Source of the DNA: Malania oleifera
Taxonomy: Eukaryota > Streptophyta > Magnoliopsida > Santalales > Ximeniaceae
Length of the DNA: 64,000 bases
Assembly: GCF_029873635.1 (NCBI RefSeq)
Contig: NC_080425.1
Location: 40,799,390 to 40,863,389, forward strand
Direction of reading: 5' to 3'
Part shown: one piece after another, positions 57,943 through 64,000 of the stretch
How the letters are laid out: every line of letters starts with the position of its first letter
Position numbering within the stretch: the stretch's first letter is position 1
Notes under the pieces: model-generated
The model's database searches: none
What the model saw: only the letters and a program-made list of their open reading frames with translations
Told to the model about the DNA's origin: nothing
Made by a program: the position numbers and the translations under genes

Positions 57943-58311
57943 GTTCGTTGGTGGGAGAAATTTACCTTACCAGAATGACAAGTTCGTTCATGGCTTATTC
58001 AGCAAATTAATCAGTCTTCAAATTCCCAAGGTTCGTTATTAAAATCAAAGGAGAGATTAAAGGTCCTTGGAGATGATGACACTATTTCAATATTTTCCTC
58101 AAGAAAATCAAAATCCTCAAAGTCAAGAAAAATGAAGGCTCAATTAGTCAAGATGATCAAACAATTGGAAGAATCAGATGACTTAGATTCTGCCAACAGT
58201 CAAGATTCAAACAGAACCATTGATCTTGATCTCGATTTAGACTTTTATCAATTACTCCAAGGAGATCCAAGAAATATCTCTTCAAAAGGAAAAGCAAAGA
58301 AAAAGAAATAA
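57943..58311 (+). pseudogene. Decayed coding remnant, unidentified (possibly retroelement or pararetrovirus-like)
   Basis: A 123-codon frame with a single internal stop. It opens VRWWEKFTLPE, then after the stop QVRSWLIQQINQSSN, a Ser/Lys/Arg-rich part (SSRKSKSSKSRKMKAQ), MIKQLEESDDLDS and an alternating Asp/Leu stretch (IDLDLDLDFYQLLQGDPR), ending in a basic KGKAKKKK. A basic-acidic layout after an aromatic-rich start occurs in some plant retroelement and endogenous pararetrovirus capsid-side regions, but I cannot assign it. The sequence stops being coherent at about 58400, next to the duplicated segment. Confidence 0.3.
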
Positions 58312-58415
58312 ATTCTTTGCTCTCGAGTCAAAAACTGCGGCTACTGCTTCAAAGGCTTCGGCCAACCTTCAAAGATTTGTCAGGCCTTCCTGACGATTAT
58401 TCAAAAATCTTAGTC

Positions 58416-61130
58416 ATTATTGAAAAGTATGATACACATTGAAAATTTTGAATGCTTGATTGACATGAGTTAATGAAAAGCGTGATATATATTGAAAATT
58501 CTTAATGCTTGAAATTACTCTGATATAAATGTTGAAAGCATGATATTATAAACATGTGAAATATAATGTGTGTATGACTTGTTAAGAGTATGCTTATTAA
58601 AAGGGGGAGTCTTTTTAAAGATTTCTCATTTTTGTTCTTTATTTGTCATCATAAAAAAAAAAGGGAGATTATTGGCCTAACAAGGCTTAATCTCATTTTG
58701 ATGATAACAAATCAAGGTTACTTAACATGTCTTTGTGAGTTTAAGTTTCACGACTTAAGTGAGTTTAAGATTTCAAGTGGATATGCTTGAAGAGTCTAAA
58801 TGGAAAATCACACTTAAGGCTATGAGACATGATAAACATGAAGGTTCAAGTTATGTGAGACATGAAGCAGTCCTTAAAGCTCAGAGACACATTGGAAGCT
58901 TCACAACATGAAAACTTAGACACTAAGATAGGAAAACTAAATGAAAGTTTCATGTAAGTACTTTAAAACTCAATATTGATTAATTGAAGCTCCTAGGAAA
59001 TGTCATTGGACTTAGATACCTCATTTTATTCATGAAAAACATTTTCTCGAAGTCCAAAATGAGTTTTAAAATATATAAAGTAAGTTTGGAACCAAAAATT
59101 TATTGGAAGGCGAGTTTTGCTAAAAAGCAGGCGATTGATGTTTATTCATCAAGCGACTGTAGTGCTTCTGTGTTTGAAAATATTCGAACATAATAGGTAC
59201 AGGTGACTGACCTATCAGGCACAGGTGACTGACTTATCAGGCACAGTCGACAGACCCCATTCTAACTTTCAGAATATGCTTATTTTAAAAGAGCACAAGC
59301 GACTCACCCATCATGGACAAGTGACTGATGTGAGTGTTTAAACATTAAACAGCGCTGATCTTGTTTCCAAATTGTGCCTAAATGGTTTCCAAATTGAAAG
59401 AAAATTCAAAGGAAAGTTTTTGAAACCCTAGTGCACTATTTAAGCATATTATTCTCGCACATTAGGGCAAGAACACCATTGAAAAAAAAAAAAAAAGCAA
59501 ACGACACGCACATACTTCTGTATACTCTTGTCTGACAGGCGACTGTTGTGTTCTTGATTGTTTCACTTCAAGAAACTGATCTTCAAAAAATCATATCTTT
59601 AATTAGTTCCGGTGATATACTTCGAGCTTCAACTTTCATATTGTTATTTTGAAGTATTATTTTTGAATATAACGTGTACTAATACGCTCATTTGAGGAGC
59701 TTTTCTTTGTACAAGCAAGTTTTTGTTGTTTGTTGTAGTTTTTACAGTTCGGGGGATGATTGAATCGTTGCCTAGCAAGAGGGGATTCTCGTTAGAGAGG
59801 CGAACTCCACCTTTGAGGGAGAGAGGTCATAACATCACCTGGTAACGAAGTTGGTAAAGGAAATCCTCATAGAAAGTTGCTTGGGACAAGGGCGTAGGCT
59901 GCGGTCGAACCTTGTTAAAATAACGGTGTTCAGCTTCTTCTTCCCTACTCTTTTTATTTCTACAAGTTATAAACTGCGTGCATGATTTTATTTCTATAAG
60001 AACTTGCTGAATATTATCTTGTGCTCAATATTAAATCTTGTTGAATATTTGAGGTTGAGCTGAATATTTAAGAATCTATTGACAAGAGGAATCATGTTGA
60101 ACATATTGAACTAGTTGAACATATTTTGTTTGAGATCAAATATATATTAGTTGTATGTGTAAAGCACTCATTTGAACATTCAGAAAAGCTTATAACTTTG
60201 ACTTGAAAGTAAATAATATGATGAATAACATTTTGTGAACATATTTTTTAAATGAAATATATGTGCTGAAGTTAAACAAGTATTTTACAAAATTTGTTTT
60301 GAAAGAAAATACTGGTGCTGAAAGTTAGATCTTAACATTAATTTTTCATTGAGATGAAAATCAAATCACTTAATATTTCTTGATTAAATTGTTGTGAATC
60401 TTCTTAAATCGAACTGAAAGTTATAATACAAACAAGTGTTCAACTGAATGTGTTATCTCATATTGTAAATTTAGTTTGTGTATTCATATTCATATATAAA
60501 GGCTTGTGATTAACATAGTTTTGATTGCTGCATATATATATGTATATTGGAAGGTTGAATAGTTAAGGGTTAAGGTAAACAAATTCCACGAATAATTTTT
60601 AAACAACCCAATCACCCCACCTCTTGGGATTACATTTTAATTTCAAAATCTTATGTCAAGCACCTTTCCTTGTAATTAACCCCTTTTTATATTTCTTTTT
60701 TAATATTACTTTAAAATAGACACCATAAAAATTATGTTTATATTTTATTATTCATATATAAAGCCACTATACAATAAAAGGGCATTATAAAGGCCCTTTC
60801 TAAGCATAACAAAGCTCTTGATCACATAAAAGATGGTGCAAAAGGACTTGTGAGGGCCAAGTAGGTGCCTCATGCCAAGCACCCCTATTTTTTGCAATCT
60901 TCACAAGTCCACTACACAACCAGCCTATGGGAGTTGCCAAAGAGATCCTCCTCCCTCATGCAAATATTCCTTATTTTTTTAACTTTTAGGCTTGGATTGT
61001 CCTTCCTTCAATGGCATCTTTAGCAAGGTTTAGTTGTTGAAGAAGAGAAGCAAAAGAGAACAAAAAAAGGAGTGGAGCCTTGAGAGAAGAAAGAGAATAG
61101 AAAAGAAGGATTTATGCTTGTTGGACATTG
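58416..61130 (+). repeat. Segmental duplication, copy 2
   Basis: It matches 25958-28631: the last 52-bp repeat units, polypurine tract, whole Sirevirus C LTR and 485 bp of host flank (60646-61130). It begins abruptly at ATTATTGAAAAGT. On the right the match ends exactly where element D is inserted (GGACATTG then TGAAAA), so the duplication probably continues beyond D, off-window. Confidence 0.88.
58670..60645 (+). repeat. Second copy of element C 3' LTR
   Basis: 1976 bp. The first dinucleotide has decayed from TG to TA. It retains the palindromic array (59125-59340, CAGGTGACTG and CAGGCGACTG forms) and the LTR end TTTTAATTTCA. Confidence 0.88.
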
Positions 61131-61369
61131 TGAAAAAAATTAAAGGAAGAAGAAAAAAAAAACTCTGTTCAAAAATTGTATATCTTACAACAATTTAAAA
61201 TCCCTATTTATACTTGTAATTGGGGAATAATGGAATAAATACAAAATTAATCCTAAATTAATTTCCAACTCCTTTTTTATAATAACAAGATTTGTTGACT
61301 TTTCTCATAGGGAAATATCAAGTAATTGGGGCCACATGTTTGCTCCTTGATTTGTGATCTTCCTCAACA
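61131..61369 (-). repeat. 3' LTR of element D
   Basis: 239 bp with TG...CA ends, adjoining the CTCCCCCTC tract (polypurine tract on the minus strand, 61370-61378). Confidence 0.85.
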
Positions 61370-61378
61370 CTCCCCCTC

Positions 61379-62830
61379 AAGTTGGCGTCGATATTTATAA
61401 CACCCATCTTGCAAAGTATGTAGTTAAATTGTGCAACTCCAAGAGCTTTGGTAAATAAATCAGTGGGTTGCTGGCTTGTGTGCATATAGATTGTTTGAGT
61501 GATCCAATTTTGGAGTTTTTCTCGAACCACATGACAATCTATCTCAATATGCTTGGTTCGATGTCACTGCAAGATCTAAGAGTAAAGATTTTAACTAAGT
61601 GACCTCACAGCATGTAGAGGCCATAGATTTATACTCTGCTTTAGCTGAGGAGCGAGAGACCGTTGTTTGCTTCTTGGTCTTCTAAGAAATGAGTGATTTT
61701 TCGAGCAGGATGCAATACCCGGTGACTGATCATCTAGTGTCCCAGTAGCGTGCCCAATCTGCATCACAGTATGCATGGAGTTGAATTTCACTAGAAGCCG
61801 ACAAGAAAAGCCCTTGGCATGGAGATTTCTTAATGTACCGCAAGACTCTGTGTGCTGCATCCAAGTGTGGTATACATGGCTTGTCCATAAACTGACTTAG
61901 TACATGTACTGAATAGGCTAAGTCTGGTCTTGTGACAGCCAAATAAATTAGTCTTCCAACAAGTCGTCTATATGATGAAGGGTCTGTAATGAGTTCACCT
62001 TCACTCTATCTCATTGAGTTCAAGGTTTTGTTCCATGGGAAAGTTGCTAGGCTTAGCTCCAAGGAAGCCAGTGTCTTCCAGTATCTCAAGGGCATACTTC
62101 CTCTAAAACAGAAATATTCCCTTGGCTGAACGAGCGGCTTCAATTCCCAAGAAATACTTGAGAATTCCCAGATCTTTGAGCTTGAAGTGGTCACTTAGAA
62201 GTTTCTTGGCCGCATTGATCTGCTCCAAATTGTTTCCTGCAACGATAATATCATCCACATATACTAAAATGGCAGTGAAATTGTTCTTATGGGATCGGAT
62301 GAAAAGTGGGCAATGTGCCTTGGACTGTGAATATCCTGCATCAATAAGGGTGGATGAGAACTTGACATACCATTGCCTTGAGGCTTGTTTAAGGCCATAA
62401 AGAGACTTAATGAGCTTACATACTATAGTCTCCCCCTTTCGTCCAAATCCCGGTGGAGGCTACATGTATACTTCTTATTCCAGATCTCCATATAGGAAAG
62501 TGTTGTTGACATTAGGCTGATGAAGATGTTAGTTATGCACTGAAGCAAGTTCCAGAATGGTGTGAACGGTGGTCATCTTGGCTACTAGAGGAAATGTCTC
62601 GGTGTAGTCAATGCCTTCTTGTTGACTGTAACCCTTAGCAACGAGGCAAGTCTTGTATCGTTCGATGGATCCATATGGATTGTATTTGATCTTATAGACC
62701 CATGTACATCCAATAGGCTTCTTACCAGGAGGGAGAGGAGTGAGGATCCAGGTATTGTTGAACTCGAGAGCATCAATCTTAGCACGCATAGCAGTACGCC
62801 AGTTTGGATCGGTTATGGCCTATAAGAAAG
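61379..62830 (-). pseudogene. RT and RNase H of element D
   Basis: On the minus strand: NNTWILTPLPPGKKPIGCTW, VYKIKYNPYGSIERYKTCLV, AKGYSQQEGIDYTETF (62529-62789); SLYGLKQASRQWYVKF, then an intact YVDDIIVAGN near 62255; LKDLGILKYFLGIEAARS; DLAYSVHVLSQFMDKP and HAYCDADWARYWDT (61730-61942); SAKAEYKSMA near 61640; and TDLFTKALG, ending LRGSVEE (61318-61530). Stops near 62520, 62105 and 61725 and a frameshift break it. Confidence 0.85.
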
Positions 62831-62990
62831 ATTATGGTTCTTTGGCAAAAGAGATATCCATGGTAAAGGCACGGTGAATAGGAGTTAAGTGGGAATAAGA
62901 AAGGTAACCAGTGAGAGGATAAGGAGTACCTGATGAAAAACGGACTAGCGCAAATTCAAATGATTGAGTGGGCGGTTGAGATGGTAAAAC

Positions 62991-63999
62991 CTATTTTGCA
63001 TGAAAATCCTTCAAATATGTTGGTGGCTTAGTCAGACAACTAGATCGTTGGGGCACTGGAGAAGGAGATGTTGATGGTGACGGAATAGGAGATGGCGATG
63101 GTGACGGAATAGGAGACGGGTCATCTAGAATATGGTCAAGGGAAAATACAGGACAAGGTAGGGAGGGTTTTGTAGGTTCAGGTTTAGAAGAGGCAAAAGG
63201 AAAAATATCTTTATGAAAAATGACATCTCTGGAAACAAAGACTTTGTGTGTGCTAAGATTATAGTCGGTACCCTTTTTGACCATACAGGTAACCAAGGAA
63301 GACACATTGGATGGCTCGTGGGTCGAATTTGGATGGGTTCTGAGAGTGAGAGAAATCAAAACACAAGCATCCAAATACTTTCAGGTGAGTATATGTGGGT
63401 TTGACACCATGCAATTTTTCATAAGGAGATAAACCACCCAAAATAGGAGAAGGTGTGCGGTTAATGAGATAGGTAGCAGTAAGAATAGCATTCCCCCAAA
63501 AGTGTGTAGGCATATGTGCTTGAAAGAGTAAGGAGCGGGCAACATTGATGAGATGATGATGTTTCTATTCAACCACTCCATTTTGTTGAGTGGAGACACA
63601 ACTGGTTTGGTGGATAATACCCTTGGGTGCATCAAATGTGGGCATGTGAAACTCTAGCCCATTATCACTTCGTATGATTTTGATGGTGTTAGAGAATTAA
63701 TTTTCAACGAGATGAATGAAATATTGCAAGAGAGAACGGGTGTTAGATTTGTGGTGCATTAAATAAACCCAAGTACTATGGGTAAAATCGTCGACAGTAG
63801 TGAGAAAATAACGTGCACCAATAATAGAAAGGGTGCGATAAGCCCCCCAAATGTCAACATGTAGTAATTCAAAAGGTTTATGGGAAGAAATAGGACTAGT
63901 TGGAAATGGAGCATGAGTCTGTTTAGCCAATGGGCAAATTAAACATGGTTGCAAATCAGAATTACAAATTTCTGGTTCGTTATTGGAAAGAAAAGACAA
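62991..63999 (-). pseudogene. Integrase of element D
   Basis: CLICPLAKQTHAPFP (zinc-binding end), LLHVDIWGAYRT, FLTTVDDFTHSTWVYLM (63697-63999), then [13 protein letters not shown] and a TQQNGVVE motif near 63580 with stops on either side. THFWGNAILTATYLINRTPS, VFGCLCFDFSHSQNPSKFDP and RAIQCVFLGY follow (63259-63513). A Ser/Pro-rich linker leads towards the RT (63000-63120, PSPIPSPSPSP repeats). The D,D-35-E residues are present but the frame is interrupted. Confidence 0.85.
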
Positions 64000-64000
64000 A

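Larger units (their letters stand above)
61131..64000 (-). mobile_element. Short-LTR Ty1/copia element D, cut by the window edge
   Basis: The 3' LTR is 61131-61369 (minus strand TGTTGAGGAAG...TTTTTTTCA), preceded on the minus strand by LRGSVEE and the GAGGGGGAG polypurine tract. RNase H, RT and integrase follow in order to the right edge. Gag, PBS and the 5' LTR are off-window. The left flank cattg (61126-61130) is the expected target duplication; its partner is not visible. It belongs to a different copia lineage from A-C: short LTR, no ORF3. Confidence 0.9.

Noticed and set aside
58416..60645. An independent Sirevirus solo LTR
   Set aside because: The match to 25958-28631 includes element 3' sequence on the left and host flank on the right, so it is part of a duplicated segment.

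Overview
This is nuclear DNA from a flowering plant, probably a eudicot; I cannot name the species. It is AT-rich, contains no bacterial-type genes, and is dominated by Ty1/copia and Ty3/gypsy LTR retrotransposons, RTE-like LINEs and hAT-type DNA transposons. The one complete host gene is a plant-type snRNP core protein gene, SmB (56281-57123, minus strand). Two further short minus-strand stretches (29573-29704 and 38530-38637) look like genuine last exons of host genes that I could not identify.

1-28163 is a three-tier nest of Sirevirus-type (SIRE/Maximus) copia elements with long LTRs (1.9-2.0 kb). Element C (plus strand, 5' part off-window) is the oldest. Element A (708-21181, minus) sits in C's reverse-transcriptase gene, flanked by gttac/attac. 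Element B (10267-19888, minus) sits in A's 5' LTR, flanked by ctatg/ctacg. C resumes at 21182 and ends with its 3' LTR (26215-28163). All three carry a third open reading frame (ORF3) between RNase H and the 3' LTR. All three also carry arrays of a short palindromic motif, CAG-N4-CTG, just upstream of the LTR TATA box and again just upstream of ORF3. C's ORF3 is split by a solo LTR of another element (23650-25031). No element in the nest is intact: stops, frameshifts and deletions break gag, pol and ORF3.

28164-38684 is host intergenic or intronic DNA with a LINE fragment (30540-31080), a 4 kb hAT-type element (31378-35436) that contains an RTE-like LINE, itself split by an inverted 5'-truncated LINE, a 50-bp tandem repeat and the second candidate exon. 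38685-48092 is a second nest: a short-LTR copia element (E, plus) split by a deleted gypsy element (F, itself carrying a hAT element) and by a GC-rich hAT-like element with an 8-bp target duplication. 48093-56280 is host DNA with a full-length RTE-like LINE (50917-54688, minus) that has an internal duplication flanking foreign sequence. SmB follows.

58416-61130 is a second copy of 25958-28631, covering the end of element C, its 3' LTR and about 470 bp of host DNA beyond it. It is therefore a segmental duplication rather than a separate insertion. It is cut at 61131 by a further short-LTR copia element (D, minus) that runs off the right edge.

The transposon genes would act together as Gag particle, protease, integrase and RT/RNase H in each element's replication cycle, but every copy here is broken. 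The unusual parts are ORF3, the palindromic arrays, the LINE that has taken up foreign sequence, and the segmental duplication. All family assignments come from reading motifs; no database search was run.
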